Shown: positions 1 to 8,552, counted from the stretch's first letter. The stretch: DNA of 64,000 nucleotides from Pseudomonas monteilii (GCA_001534745.1 CP013997.1:2728001-2792000), one strand, 5' to 3'. Notes: a model not told the origin generated them from the letters alone. Numbers and translations: made by a program.

Positions 1-85
1 GCTTGTACCACTCCATCAAGTGTTTTCTTCATATCACAGGTCAGGTCCAAAGGCAGAGGGCAGTTTACTCCAGAGCGTAGCTGTC

Positions 86-298
86 TTATTCCTTGCTGGA
101 GCGCGCAATGTTGAGAGTTTCCAAAGCCTGCTCGACCTCGGCCCGCAGTACGCTCAGTACCGCGTCAGAGGTACCGAAGTCTTTTGCATAGTGGTACTTG
201 TCCATTGCATTCACAGCGCGGGTGATGGCTGCGTTCCAGTCGATTTTCGTTCTGGACGGCAAAGATCCATCCAGTTCGGTCTGATCGTTGTCTGACAT
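86..298 (-). CDS. Small phage protein of unknown function (70 aa)
   Basis: It is an acidic, soluble 70-residue protein with no membrane segment. The start is the internal ATG reading MSDNDQTELD; a longer form from 310 is possible but lacks a better ribosome site. It lies just beyond the spanin pair as the last recognisable minus-strand late gene in the window. I do not recognise the family. Confidence 0.5.
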   Translation of the reverse strand: MSDNDQTELDGSLPSRTKIDWNAAITRAVNAMDKYHYAKDFGTSDAVLSVLRAEVEQALETLNIARSSKE

Positions 299-348
299 GG
301 CTGGCGGCAAGGCTCAAACTGGGATGGAATGCCACATTGTGGACCAGA

Positions 349-861
349 TCACGCTCCTGGGCGAACGACATTTCGTAACTCGTCGTACTCCCGTGCGCAT
401 TGCTCCCCTGCTATTCGGGCCCGGTCATACGCTTTCGCCAGCTCCCCCGCTCGAACATCAGCCCGTGCGAGCAGGTCGGAGAGCACCATAGCGGCGCGGG
501 TGGCTGCCTGGCCTCGGGCGACAGCGGCGGGATCCGGGCCGGGGCAACTGACGGTGGCGGCGAGCTGGGCGGCGTCGTGCTGCAGCCGCTGGCCAGCAGC
601 ATCGGCGCCAGCAGCGCCAGCGTCAGCCACCTGGTGTTGTTCGTGTGCATGGGCTCTCGCCTCCTCCTGCGCCTGGGCGCGTCGTTGTTCTTCCTCGCGG
701 GCATCGCGCTGGCCCAGGGCCTCGGCCAGCCGATCGCCGCTGTCACGCTGCGCCGATGCGGCCAGGGCTTGGCTGCGCTCTACCGATCGGCCGTGCTGGT
801 AGGCGCCCCAGTACGAAGCCAGCACCAGGGTCAGCAGGCCCAGCCGCACCGGCCAGCTCAT
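349..861 (-). CDS. Rz-like inner-membrane spanin (DUF2514 type)
   Basis: The 170-residue protein has one N-terminal membrane helix (about residues 5-22, LGLLTLVLASYWGAY). A long Ala/Gln/Glu-rich coiled-coil periplasmic domain follows. This is the architecture of i-spanins, which join the outer-membrane Rz1 partner to disrupt the outer membrane at lysis. The start overlaps the stop of the endolysin gene (ATGA at 858-861), so the two are translationally coupled. A second gene with lipoprotein features lies inside it in another frame, which strongly supports the Rz/Rz1 assignment. Confidence 0.82.
   Translation of the reverse strand: MSWPVRLGLLTLVLASYWGAYQHGRSVERSQALAASAQRDSGDRLAEALGQRDAREEEQRRAQAQEEARAHAHEQHQVADAGAAGADAAGQRLQHDAAQLAATVSCPGPDPAAVARGQAATRAAMVLSDLLARADVRAGELAKAYDRARIAGEQCAREYDELRNVVRPGA
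411..650 (-). CDS. Rz1-like outer-membrane lipoprotein spanin, embedded in Rz
   Basis: This 79-residue frame lies wholly inside the Rz-like gene. It begins MHTNNTRWLTLALLAPMLLASGC, a signal sequence ending in a lipobox (LASGC) with the acylated Cys at about residue 23. A Pro-rich stretch follows (TTPPSSPPPSV and further prolines). Small size, lipobox and proline content are hallmarks of Rz1 o-spanins, and full embedding in Rz is the lambda arrangement. An AGGAGG sequence lies about 11 bases before the ATG. The 3' part runs nearly to the Rz stop. Confidence 0.8.
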   Translation of the reverse strand: MHTNNTRWLTLALLAPMLLASGCSTTPPSSPPPSVAPARIPPLSPEARQPPAPLWCSPTCSHGLMFERGSWRKRMTGPE

Positions 862-1301
862 GCCAGCGCCCGTCGCACGCCTTCGTCGATCACCGCCGCC
901 GAGTACGGGTTGCCGCCGTTCTCATGGACGATGATGCCCAGCACCATCCCGCGCAGGGTGGCCGGGTTCTTGATGTCGATCGACGCCGTGGGGTGCACGC
1001 CGATCCGGGTGGCCACCGCGCGCGCATAGGCCTGGGTGTCGTTTTCGGTGCTCGGCGCCCAGCGGTTGATGGTCTCGAGCACGGTGTCGATGCCCTTGCC
1101 GCCGACACCGGGCATGCCGTCCTTGCCCCGGTAGTTGATCAGCAGCTTGCCCAGGGCGCGGATGCCGTTCTCGGGTGAGTCGAACCGGGCGAAGCGCGGC
1201 TTGGTCACACCCTCCTCCAGGCCCAGCTGGCCGACCCAGGCGTTGCGTGGGTTGAAATCGATGTTGCCGGGGTTGTTGTTGCGTACACCGCGTGCGGTCA
1301 T
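858..1301 (-). CDS. Phage endolysin of the RG-RNNNPGNI family
   Basis: The 147-residue protein begins MTARGVRNNNPGNIDF and continues with the W-x-GQ, ARFDSPENGIRALGKLL and HENGGNPY blocks. These mark a family of phage cell-wall-degrading proteins often labelled endolysin or structural protein. No signal peptide is seen, so a holin would be needed for release. The ATG at 1301 follows GGAGAAAACCC; longer forms run into a hairpin leader. It precedes Rz/Rz1 with a 4-base overlap, giving a lysin-Rz-Rz1 lysis cassette. A decayed second copy lies at 3034-3461. Chemistry (muramidase or transglycosylase) is not proven from sequence. Confidence 0.7.
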   Translation of the reverse strand: MTARGVRNNNPGNIDFNPRNAWVGQLGLEEGVTKPRFARFDSPENGIRALGKLLINYRGKDGMPGVGGKGIDTVLETINRWAPSTENDTQAYARAVATRIGVHPTASIDIKNPATLRGMVLGIIVHENGGNPYSAAVIDEGVRRALA

Positions 1302-1340
1302 GGGTTTTCTCCAGGTATGAAAAAGCCCGCTCGTAGGCAG
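1302..1340 (-). promoter_or_regulatory. Truncated hairpin-plus-RBS leader of the endolysin gene
   Basis: On the minus strand the leader has a GC segment, a T5 run and then ACCTGGAGAAAACCC before the ATG. It is the same module seen before the fibre gene, the tape-measure gene and the endolysin pseudogene. Here the upstream arm of the hairpin is imperfect, as if cut where the neighbouring AT-rich gene was inserted. Confidence 0.5.
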
Positions 1341-1480
1341 ACTTGGAAATTGGGACAAATCGGAACTGTCGGATCGCCTTGTGATTTTTACTACAGCGAA
1401 ACGAAACTCGATGGCTGAACTGCAATCAAAGCCGTGCTTGAGTGAAATTAGTTATGGATATATACAAGGGAAAAACAATT

Positions 1481-2692
1481 ATGGCGAAAATCACCTCAAG
1501 ACCAATACATATAACATTAAAAACAGTTGGAGCTTTCTATGTATTAACAAGCTTAAGCGCGCTAGCAAATGCAAGTCCTGTCGACTCCAAATTAACTATA
1601 ACCCCAGAATTAAGCAAAACCCAGGTAGTATTTAACTGGAAAACTGACAGGTGTAGTGATGATAATATTCCAGACTCCCCAGCAAGAGCGTTCAAATCTG
1701 CGGATGGAACCGTGAACTTATACGCAACCCACTATATAAACAGATCTATGACTGGCAACTCATTGGACAGCGTTAAACAATCATGCGAAATACGATTCGA
1801 AGCCAAAATGGATTCTCGACCTCAACTATACGATGCAAGAGTCTGGCTCCAAACTTTTTACAGCGAGGATAACGGCAACAAGGTCATATCTTTAGCAAGC
1901 TCTGACTACCATGGCAGATGGTTCAAAAACTGTGATGAATCTCAAGGTAAAAATCTCGGATGCTGGTGGAGCGCTATCATTTTGGCTCAATCTGATGACG
2001 GAGGAAAATCATTCAACACCGAAAGCCCTTCGAACAGAATAATCGCCCAGTCTAATTATAAATTCTCCAACAGGGAAAGCGGCCCCATTGGCTTTTTAAC
2101 AACTTCTAATATTGTGAAAATTGATGAATGGTACTATTCGATATTCTATACCTCGAAATATAAAGATCAAAATGCGGGCAACTGCCTAGCCAGAACAAGT
2201 GATATAAATAGCAAGTACTCATGGAGGTTTTGGGACGGACGAGACTTCTCCATAGACCTTTCAAATCCTTATGCCTCACATACCAAGAGCAAAACCTGCG
2301 TTACTCTAAAAAACCTAAGTAGTAAAATCAGAAGCCTGACATGGCATTCTAAAACCAAAGAGTTTATTGCTAGCCATGAGGATTTTATAAACAAAAAACC
2401 ACCTCAATCTCGGGTAGATGCAAGATTTAGCTTCTCAACCTCTAAGGATCTAATCCACTGGAGCAATCCTAAAGAAATAATAACAATTACAGGAAAGAAA
2501 AACTGTCAACCACAATCACCAGCAGCGTATCCATCAATCTTGGACAGCAATTCAACTGACAGAAACTTTGGAACCGTCGGCAATAACGCATACCTTTACT
2601 ATACAAAATTCAACTTAGGTGAGGATTGCCGACTCACCCTTGATCGCGACTTACTCAGAGTACCTATAAATTTGGACGTCTCCGATCGGTAG
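1481..2692 (+). CDS. Secreted beta-propeller / sialidase-like moron protein
   Basis: The gene is AT-rich and on the strand opposite to the late genes. The product (403 aa from the chosen ATG) begins with a signal peptide (MAKITSRPIHITLKTVGAFY, then LTSLSALANA before SPVDS). It contains an Asp-box-like SDDGGKSF motif and two further blade-like stretches (RTSDINSKYSWRFW and FSTSKDLIHWSNP). Such repeats occur in sialidases and other five-bladed glycoside hydrolases. Eight or more Cys suggest periplasmic or extracellular folding. ATGs at 1442 and 1454 are alternatives, but the signal peptide favours 1481. Substrate is unknown; a role in modifying a surface glycan after lysogeny is my inference. 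Confidence 0.6.
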   Translation: MAKITSRPIHITLKTVGAFYVLTSLSALANASPVDSKLTITPELSKTQVVFNWKTDRCSDDNIPDSPARAFKSADGTVNLYATHYINRSMTGNSLDSVKQSCEIRFEAKMDSRPQLYDARVWLQTFYSEDNGNKVISLASSDYHGRWFKNCDESQGKNLGCWWSAIILAQSDDGGKSFNTESPSNRIIAQSNYKFSNRESGPIGFLTTSNIVKIDEWYYSIFYTSKYKDQNAGNCLARTSDINSKYSWRFWDGRDFSIDLSNPYASHTKSKTCVTLKNLSSKIRSLTWHSKTKEFIASHEDFINKKPPQSRVDARFSFSTSKDLIHWSNPKEIITITGKKNCQPQSPAAYPSILDSNSTDRNFGTVGNNAYLYYTKFNLGEDCRLTLDRDLLRVPINLDVSDR

Positions 2693-3033
2693 ACATCTAT
2701 TATGTCCTCTTCAGCAATAGAAAGCCCGCACTTGGCGGGCTGTACAAGGAAGATATTGCTCAAGGTATACTTATTGCCATCAGCCTGCCGGCATTGCCAA
2801 ACTGGGCTGCCGACCATAGCCATACAGGATAGCGTTTGTCATATTGCTCACGCTCAAGACTGCACGTCCCTCACGGCGTGGCTCTTTAAGCAACGTCGTG
2901 AGGGACGTAGGCAACTGCTGTACCCAAGGCAACTTGGACGCTGCCATAGGACTTTTCCACTTATGTCATCGAGACTGGCGTCTCCAGAAAAGTTCAAGCA
3001 AGAGAGAGTGTCAACACAGTCGCACCAGCCAAG
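2693..3033. other. Gene-free stretch with two hairpins
   Basis: No convincing gene is present. Just after the upstream stop, AGCCCGC/GCGGGCT form a 7-bp stem (2723-2741) that could terminate transcription from either side. Further on, a 12-bp perfect inverted repeat occurs (see 2864-2908). The stretch separates the AT-rich secreted-protein gene from the decayed endolysin copy and probably marks a recombination scar. Confidence 0.6.
2864..2908. repeat. 12-bp perfect inverted repeat
   Basis: Arm ACGTCCCTCACG (2864-2875) is matched by CGTGAGGGACGT (2897-2908) around a 21-base loop, with partial further pairing inside. No T-run follows, so it is not a standard terminator. It might be a recombination or protein-binding site in the moron junction. 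Confidence 0.55.
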
Positions 3034-3461
3034 TCATACCAGTGTCCGCCGTACGCCTTCGTCGATCACCGTCGCCGAGTACGGGTTGCCGCCGTTCTCA
3101 TGGACGATGATGCCCAGCATCATCCCACGCAGCGTGGCCGGGTTCGTGATGTCGATTGGCGCCGTGGGGTGCACGCCGATCCGGGTGGCCACCGCACGCC
3201 CATAGGGCCTGGGTGTCGTTCTCTGTGCTCGGCGCCCAGCGGTTGATGGTCTCGAGCACGGTGTTGATGCCCTTGCCGCCGACACCGGGCAGGCCGTCCT
3301 TGCCCCGGTAGTTGGTCAGCAGCTTGCCCAGGGTGCGAATGCCGTTCTCGGGCGAGTCGAACCGGGCGAAGCGCGGCCTGACTACACCCTTCGCCTAGTC
3401 GTTGCGGGGGTTCCAATCGTTGTTCTCGGGGTTTGTCGTTGCATACACCACGTTTGGTCAT
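3034..3461 (-). pseudogene. Decayed second copy of the endolysin gene
   Basis: Base-level similarity to 858-1301 is very high over most of its length. Frame is lost near the start, where the NNNPGNID segment becomes unreadable, and about 18 bases encoding the W-V-G-Q-L-G region are missing. A further one-base shift splits the C-terminal half into another frame. The C-terminal 83 codons still read as endolysin (ending GVRRTLV). The leader also matches that of the intact gene. It most likely arose by duplication or replacement of the lysis cassette when the moron at 1481-2692 entered. Confidence 0.85.
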
Positions 3462-3475
3462 GGATTTCTCTAGGC

Positions 3476-3499
3476 ATGAAAAACCCGCGCGCGGCGGGT
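3476..3499 (-). promoter_or_regulatory. Hairpin-plus-T-run leader before the endolysin pseudogene
   Basis: ACCCGC and GCGGGT arms (3483-3499) with a T5 run on the minus strand precede a CCTAGAGAAATCC ribosome site. This is a terminator-like module of the kind found before other late genes here. Confidence 0.6.
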
Positions 3500-3670
3500 C
3501 TAAAGGGCTGCTTTTCTTAGCCAAGGGGGACGCCAAGCAATACTAATGGCAGGCACATGCTGTAGTGGTTTTTGTGAGGGCAACGATTTGGTACGATTAG
3601 GATCCAGCTGCCCACAGCCTCAGGTAGCACGAGCACAGGCCTGTCAGCAGGCGTCAAAGGAAGATACCTA

Positions 3671-4792
3671 ATGTCTCAAATTTTCACCTTCGGCCTCGAT
3701 GAGTCCATTGACATGTCGAGTTCAATTGATACAAAGACCTTGTACAACAAGGTTGGCCTAAACACAGGCAACCTAGCGTTCCATTACGCTATTAATAGAA
3801 TCATCGCCATGAACCCCAACTCTACTCCTTGGAGCTCTGAGCCCGGGCTAGTTAATCAGATGGGCGACTTAGGCATACTTCCTTGCGCCAACCAGCTAGG
3901 CTCACACGCTAACCTCGGCGGGCTAGCTAATAATATCTCTAAGATTCATGCAAAGCTTGTAGCTATTGGGCTTGGAGCTCAATCACACGCTAATTTTGAG
4001 TCCATACCTGAACTTCCTCAGGGCACTCTCAACTGGGTTCAAGAGATTGTAGACCACGCTCCTTCCAAAAACCCAAACATCACCGTTCGGGGAGACTTTA
4101 CACTCCAAGTTCTTGAACATTACGGATTTGGCGGCAAAGCAGTTTCCCTAGGATGTCCGACTCTATTCATAAACAGGGATAGGAATCTCGGCGAGATTCT
4201 TGAATCCAGGTATAAAAACCAGTACAAAAAAGTAGCAATTGCTGCAGGGCATCCATCACATGCAGCAATGAGTAGGTTAGAAGGTTCTCTCGTTAAAATA
4301 ATGGAGGACACTAATGGCTCCTACATAGTACAGGCTACCGATGAGCTAGTGGCCCTAGCCCGCGGAGACATGAACTATGTTGACAATGAATATAAAAACA
4401 AGCTCAGAACTTATCTGAGACTGAACTTAGACGGCCCCCAGCTCGAGCATTGGATCAGAAAATACTTTATTGCCTTCTTCAATATTCCTGCATGGATGGA
4501 ATACTTAAGAAGATTTGACTTTGTGGTAGGCGCCAGAATCCACGGAGTTATGCTAGCTATTCAAGCTGGCGTTCCGGCCTTATGCGTTGCTTACGACTCT
4601 CGAATTAGAGAGCTATGCGAAAAAAGCAAAATTCCATATGTCATGGCTAGCGACGTTAAATATGGGGCAACACTAAACGAGCTGCGCGGCATGGTTAAAT
4701 TCAGCGGCAAAGAATTTGATGAAAATCGATCATTGCTAGCTGACCAGTATAGAACCTTTATGAATAACAACGGCCTCCCCTGCACCATTTAA
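3671..4792 (+). CDS. Polysaccharide pyruvyl transferase family protein
   Basis: The 373-residue cytosolic protein ends with the signature region of the PS-pyruvyl-transferase/CsaB family (FDFVVGARIHGVMLAIQAGV, then PALCVAYDSRIRELC). Known members transfer pyruvate from phosphoenolpyruvate to sugars of exopolysaccharide, capsule or cell-wall polymers. The ATG follows AAAGGAAGATACCTA. The gene is AT-rich, opposite in strand to the phage late operon, and closed by a strong bidirectional terminator. That is a typical moron layout. Lysogenic modification of a surface polymer, perhaps the phage receptor, is plausible but inferred. Confidence 0.8.
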   Translation: MSQIFTFGLDESIDMSSSIDTKTLYNKVGLNTGNLAFHYAINRIIAMNPNSTPWSSEPGLVNQMGDLGILPCANQLGSHANLGGLANNISKIHAKLVAIGLGAQSHANFESIPELPQGTLNWVQEIVDHAPSKNPNITVRGDFTLQVLEHYGFGGKAVSLGCPTLFINRDRNLGEILESRYKNQYKKVAIAAGHPSHAAMSRLEGSLVKIMEDTNGSYIVQATDELVALARGDMNYVDNEYKNKLRTYLRLNLDGPQLEHWIRKYFIAFFNIPAWMEYLRRFDFVVGARIHGVMLAIQAGVPALCVAYDSRIRELCEKSKIPYVMASDVKYGATLNELRGMVKFSGKEFDENRSLLADQYRTFMNNNGLPCTI

Positions 4793-4802
4793 AGCTTGGA
4801 CA

Positions 4803-4838
4803 CAGTTAAAAAGCCCGCTTTATCGGGCTTTTTAACTG
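4803..4838. terminator. Strong bidirectional terminator
   Basis: A 15-bp perfect inverted repeat (CAGTTAAAAAGCCCG / CGGGCTTTTTAACTG) with a 6-base loop has a U-run in both directions. It serves the pyruvyl transferase gene on the plus strand and can stop the tail-fibre transcript on the minus strand. Confidence 0.9.
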
Positions 4839-5110
4839 CATCACTTAGATTAATTACATAATCACCACCTCTCTTCTTCGCAACAAAAGATAAACGCGCA
4901 TCCTACATTTCGCATGTTCAGACCTCAAGAAACCAAACTTATCACACCCCGTCAACTGAATACACACCGAACAAACCAAAACAAACTTACTACAGAGATC
5001 GAAACCTCCTTCGATAGCGACGGTCAGTTCTTCGCATCCAAAATGGCACAGGCAAATAATCTTCACCAGCGCAGGTAAGAGCTGAATGAATTGGGAAACA
5101 TAATCTGAAA
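4839..5110. other. AT-rich gap, no gene supported
   Basis: A possible 70-codon minus-strand frame is Cys-rich, lacks a ribosome site and resembles no phage protein I know. I treat the region as non-coding between moron and fibre gene. Confidence 0.5.
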
Positions 5111-7870
5111 TTATTTAATTTGGTAGGTGAAACTGATGCGCACTTGGACTGTCACCTTTCCTGTAGACTTGAACTGAATAAGCACATTGTCTGCCGCCGG
5201 ATCGCTCCAGATCACTCCTGTCATCAACGGTTCTTGCACACCCGAGCAAAGCCCAGCCGCGTCCGTAACTCCGGTGAAATCCGACGCGACCGGGATCGAC
5301 AGTTGTAGCTGCGTGAGTGCGGACTCGGCTGACGGCGTTAACGTGATGCAACCTGACACCGATACCAAGTTATTTACCCGAACATACATTAGGGTGTCAC
5401 GCGGTACAGCCGCGCTGAGGTTCTGCAAGTTGCTGAGTACTGGCGTATAAATACCGCTGCCATACTGTGTGCCTTGCAGGTTATCTCCGTCAATAAGGGG
5501 GCCGTAGATCAGCGCAGATCCTTTTGAGGAAAAGTGGTTGAGCCCATTGCCGCCATAGGGAAGCGAAGTGGCAGCAGTCGGGTTGGGCGCGCCCCAGGCC
5601 TGCGCCGAGGTCAGCCGCGGGCGGTAGGCCAGCGGCTCGCCCAAGTTCACATGGTTAACGTGTGACCAGGGCCCGGTATCGAGGCCGTAGTAGCGGGTCA
5701 GGGGGTAGAACTGGCCGCCGTGGGTCATCAGCTTCATGGCGGTGCGGGTCGTATCCTGCTGACCGTCCAGGCTGATCGCCAGCCAGATACCGCTTTTGAT
5801 CACCTCAAGATTGAACGACCCGGCCGGGAAAGGGATGGTGGTGTTGATGGTTTGGTAGTTGACGCCGCCGCAGTAGCACTGGAACACGAAGAAGCCATTC
5901 GAGTCCTTGCGGATCTGCACGATATCGCCAGAGCTACCGTTACCACCGCCCGCGCCCACCCGTACGATCGGCGGATTGTTCGGGTTTTCGGACATGCTGA
6001 AGGCTGCGTTGTTGGCCGCAGCATCGCCGACAAACGCCAGGTTCATGGCGAAGTCATGGGCGGCGACCGGGCAGATATACATGCCGTTCGGCGCTGCCAC
6101 ACTCGCCGCCAGACGCTTCATGGCCGTTGCCAGGATATCCCGACCGTCCATCACGATACCGCCCATGCGATTGCCATCGATCAGGCCATAGTCGTTGTAG
6201 AGCGCAAACGAGCGCACCAGCCCGGCCGCGAAGTCTCGGCCCTCCTGCTCATCGTAGCTACCGTAGGAGGCAAAGGCGTCGTTCGGGTCGGCACACACCG
6301 AGGGCTGGGTGATGAACACCATGTCCGGCACCTTAGCAAACCCTCTCATCTTGGCCACTGCCGACGTCAGCGCAGCATTCGAGATACTGCCGCTGTCGTT
6401 GCTGCCCATGATGATGTAGATGACGTCCGGCTTGACGTCCGACAGATAATCGATCCAGGCACGCCGCGAATCGGTGTACCACGATGGAAACACCGTGGGC
6501 TTGTCGTTGAGGTTGGCGAAGGTCTGGCCACCGATGCAGCGGTTATGAAAGGTGATCTTCTTTTCCGGGTTGAGCTGGCGGATACGCAGCGACAGCATCG
6601 CCGCTACCCCGCCGCCGGTGTCCACCGTGTTGGGGTTCCAGGTGCCGGTCGAACTGCCGGTCAGCACTACGACCGGCGCCCTGGCATTGGAGAAGGCCTT
6701 GAGGTGGCGAGCAGGCTCCAGGTCGTGGAAGGTAGGCGGACTCGTCGGTGCAGACTCCGGAATGACCCGCACCCGGTAAGAGGCATTGCCCGAGAGCTGG
6801 CCCGTGCCTACAAAGCGCACGTTGGTGCGGTTCTTTAGGGCGCCCACGCAGACGTACTCACGCGAGACCACCGCCTCCTGCCCGCCTATCGCCAGCACCG
6901 CGTCGATCACCCGCTGGATGATCTGCAGGTCGCTTTGCCCTTCAAACCAGATGGCATGGATCATACCATCGAAGATGCGCTCCCAGACCGTACTGTTCCC
7001 GCCGACGATGTAGGTGCCGCCGTTGTCACCTTTGCCTGAGCCGATCAGGCGCCGGAAGGTGCCGGCGATACCGCCCTGAGTCAGGGTCACCTCGGTAGCC
7101 GTGCCGGTGTAGGCACGCAGGTCGTCGTAGTTGGCCAGCGTGGTGGACTTGCCTACCTCCTGCTTGACCGCGTTCAGCTGAGTGTCCAGCTCCGAGGCCT
7201 GTCGCGCCGCTTCACTCGCCTGGTTGGCGGCATCATCGACCTGGGTAGTACGTGCCACATTCCGGCTCAACCAGTCATCGTGGATGGTGCCGGCGCCATC
7301 AGCGATTGGCATCTTGCCAGGCTCGGGCTGAAAGCTGGCGGTACCTCCAGTGACCACCGCCGCGGCTTTGGCCTCGCTGGCAGCTGCTGCAGAAGCGTTT
7401 CGTTCGACGCTGGCTCGATCAGCTGCCACCTGTGCGGCCGATTCTGCAACGCTCGCGCGCGCGCCGACAATGAAGGTGCTGGCCTCCTGGGTCACCTGCT
7501 CGGAAAGGCCGGCGGCGATCTGGCTTTGCTGGGCCGCACGGGCGCTGTTCTCGGCCAGGGTGGCGTTCTGCTGCACGGTGTTGCGATCAGCTGCTACGGC
7601 CGACTTGGCCTCTTGTGCCAGGTCCGCAGCCTCTTGGGTGACCTGCCGGTCTGCCGCCACGGCCTGCGCCTGCTGGGCGACCTGGGTGGCGCTGCGCGTG
7701 ACGCTCTGCGATTGCTCCTGCACCTGAGTCGCGTTCGTTTTGACCTCGGCGCTAAGCTTCTTTACGGCGTCGGCATTGCTGCCGGTTTCGTCCCGCGCTG
7801 TCTGGATCTGCGCCAGCATCTCGACCGATGCGTCAATCTCCGCCCCGGTGTGGGCGCTGTTGTAAGCCAT
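5111..7870 (-). CDS. Tail fibre with SGNH-hydrolase domain
   Basis: The 919-residue protein has an N-terminal virion-attachment segment and an Ala/Gln-rich coiled coil (about residues 20-240). An SGNH/GDSL-type domain follows: nucleophile block VVLTGSSTG (Ser about 407), Gly block IGGQT (about 447-450), Asn block IMGSND (about 488-492), and a late HFSSKG as the likely His block. The C-terminus is beta-rich. SGNH domains in fibres usually de-O-acetylate or esterolyse host surface polysaccharide. It is the last tail gene before the moron/lysis region. The ATG follows a hairpin leader ending CCTGGAGAAAAGACAC. Confidence 0.85.
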   Translation of the reverse strand: MAYNSAHTGAEIDASVEMLAQIQTARDETGSNADAVKKLSAEVKTNATQVQEQSQSVTRSATQVAQQAQAVAADRQVTQEAADLAQEAKSAVAADRNTVQQNATLAENSARAAQQSQIAAGLSEQVTQEASTFIVGARASVAESAAQVAADRASVERNASAAAASEAKAAAVVTGGTASFQPEPGKMPIADGAGTIHDDWLSRNVARTTQVDDAANQASEAARQASELDTQLNAVKQEVGKSTTLANYDDLRAYTGTATEVTLTQGGIAGTFRRLIGSGKGDNGGTYIVGGNSTVWERIFDGMIHAIWFEGQSDLQIIQRVIDAVLAIGGQEAVVSREYVCVGALKNRTNVRFVGTGQLSGNASYRVRVIPESAPTSPPTFHDLEPARHLKAFSNARAPVVVLTGSSTGTWNPNTVDTGGGVAAMLSLRIRQLNPEKKITFHNRCIGGQTFANLNDKPTVFPSWYTDSRRAWIDYLSDVKPDVIYIIMGSNDSGSISNAALTSAVAKMRGFAKVPDMVFITQPSVCADPNDAFASYGSYDEQEGRDFAAGLVRSFALYNDYGLIDGNRMGGIVMDGRDILATAMKRLAASVAAPNGMYICPVAAHDFAMNLAFVGDAAANNAAFSMSENPNNPPIVRVGAGGGNGSSGDIVQIRKDSNGFFVFQCYCGGVNYQTINTTIPFPAGSFNLEVIKSGIWLAISLDGQQDTTRTAMKLMTHGGQFYPLTRYYGLDTGPWSHVNHVNLGEPLAYRPRLTSAQAWGAPNPTAATSLPYGGNGLNHFSSKGSALIYGPLIDGDNLQGTQYGSGIYTPVLSNLQNLSAAVPRDTLMYVRVNNLVSVSGCITLTPSAESALTQLQLSIPVASDFTGVTDAAGLCSGVQEPLMTGVIWSDPAADNVLIQFKSTGKVTVQVRISFTYQIK

Positions 7871-7888
7871 GTGTCTTTTCTCCAGGCA

Positions 7889-7910
7889 TAAAAAACCGCC
7901 CGTAGGCGGT
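7889..7910 (-). promoter_or_regulatory. Terminator-like hairpin in fibre-gene leader
   Basis: ACCGCC/GGCGGT arms around a 4-base loop (7895-7910) are followed on the minus strand by T6 and then a CCTGGAG ribosome site. It would limit fibre transcription unless late antitermination operates. Confidence 0.75.
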
Positions 7911-7928
7911 GTGTTGTTGCTGCTTTGG

Positions 7929-8552
7929 TCAGTAGGCGGTGAGGATCAGGTTGCGCTCACTGCCGGATAGGGCATCGACCATCAACCCCCTGACCGGCTG
8001 TGGATAGTCGACGCTGAGCGAGGAAACCTGCATGCCAGGGGCCAGCGCACGCTCGATGCGCGTAACGGGCGCCAACGTCCCTTCGACGCTCACCTGCCAG
8101 TCGCGGGTGGTGCCCGGGGTCACGCCGATGGCCAGCACCAGCGAGTTGCGCACCGTGGTCCCGAGATCGGCCGGTGCGGCCGGCACCGACTGCGCCGCCA
8201 GGCTGAAGGTCGACCATGCCCGGGTACGAAACGCCAGCACGGCCGTGAACACCCCGTTCGCCGCCCCCTTGTACCACTTGGGAGCAGCCAGCCCGGCGAC
8301 GTAGCGCGCCGCGCACAAGTAATCCTGGTTGCCGGTCCGCCAGCGCTGCCAGCCATTCGTGAGCATCTCGGTCGGCGCCTGCTCGGAGCGTGGCGACATG
8401 ACGCCTACCAGCAGATCGCCCTCTCGGATACCAGCCGGCAGGCCTGGCGTGAGCGAGGCGCTGTCAGTAGTCAGCAGATTGGTCGAGCCAATGAACTGCC
8501 AAGCACTGGCCGAGTCCTGGACATTGCCCAGCATCAGGGCGACCTCGATCAT
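7929..8552 (-). CDS. Tail-associated protein of unknown function (207 aa)
   Basis: The start MIEVALMLGN overlaps the upstream stop (ATGA at 8549-8552), so it is coupled to the preceding tail gene. The sequence is beta-rich with no recognised motif (core such as FTAVLAFRTRAWSTFSLAAQ). Position between the distal tail protein and the fibre suggests a baseplate or fibre-accessory role. Confidence 0.65.
   Translation of the reverse strand: MIEVALMLGNVQDSASAWQFIGSTNLLTTDSASLTPGLPAGIREGDLLVGVMSPRSEQAPTEMLTNGWQRWRTGNQDYLCAARYVAGLAAPKWYKGAANGVFTAVLAFRTRAWSTFSLAAQSVPAAPADLGTTVRNSLVLAIGVTPGTTRDWQVSVEGTLAPVTRIERALAPGMQVSSLSVDYPQPVRGLMVDALSGSERNLILTAY

Noticed and set aside
1..85. Search for attL at the left edge
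   Set aside because: No copy of the 24-base tRNA end occurs here, so the prophage border must lie outside the window.
4854..5066. Cys-rich 70-codon minus-strand frame
   Set aside because: No ribosome site, no family resemblance, lies behind a strong terminator in AT-rich filler.
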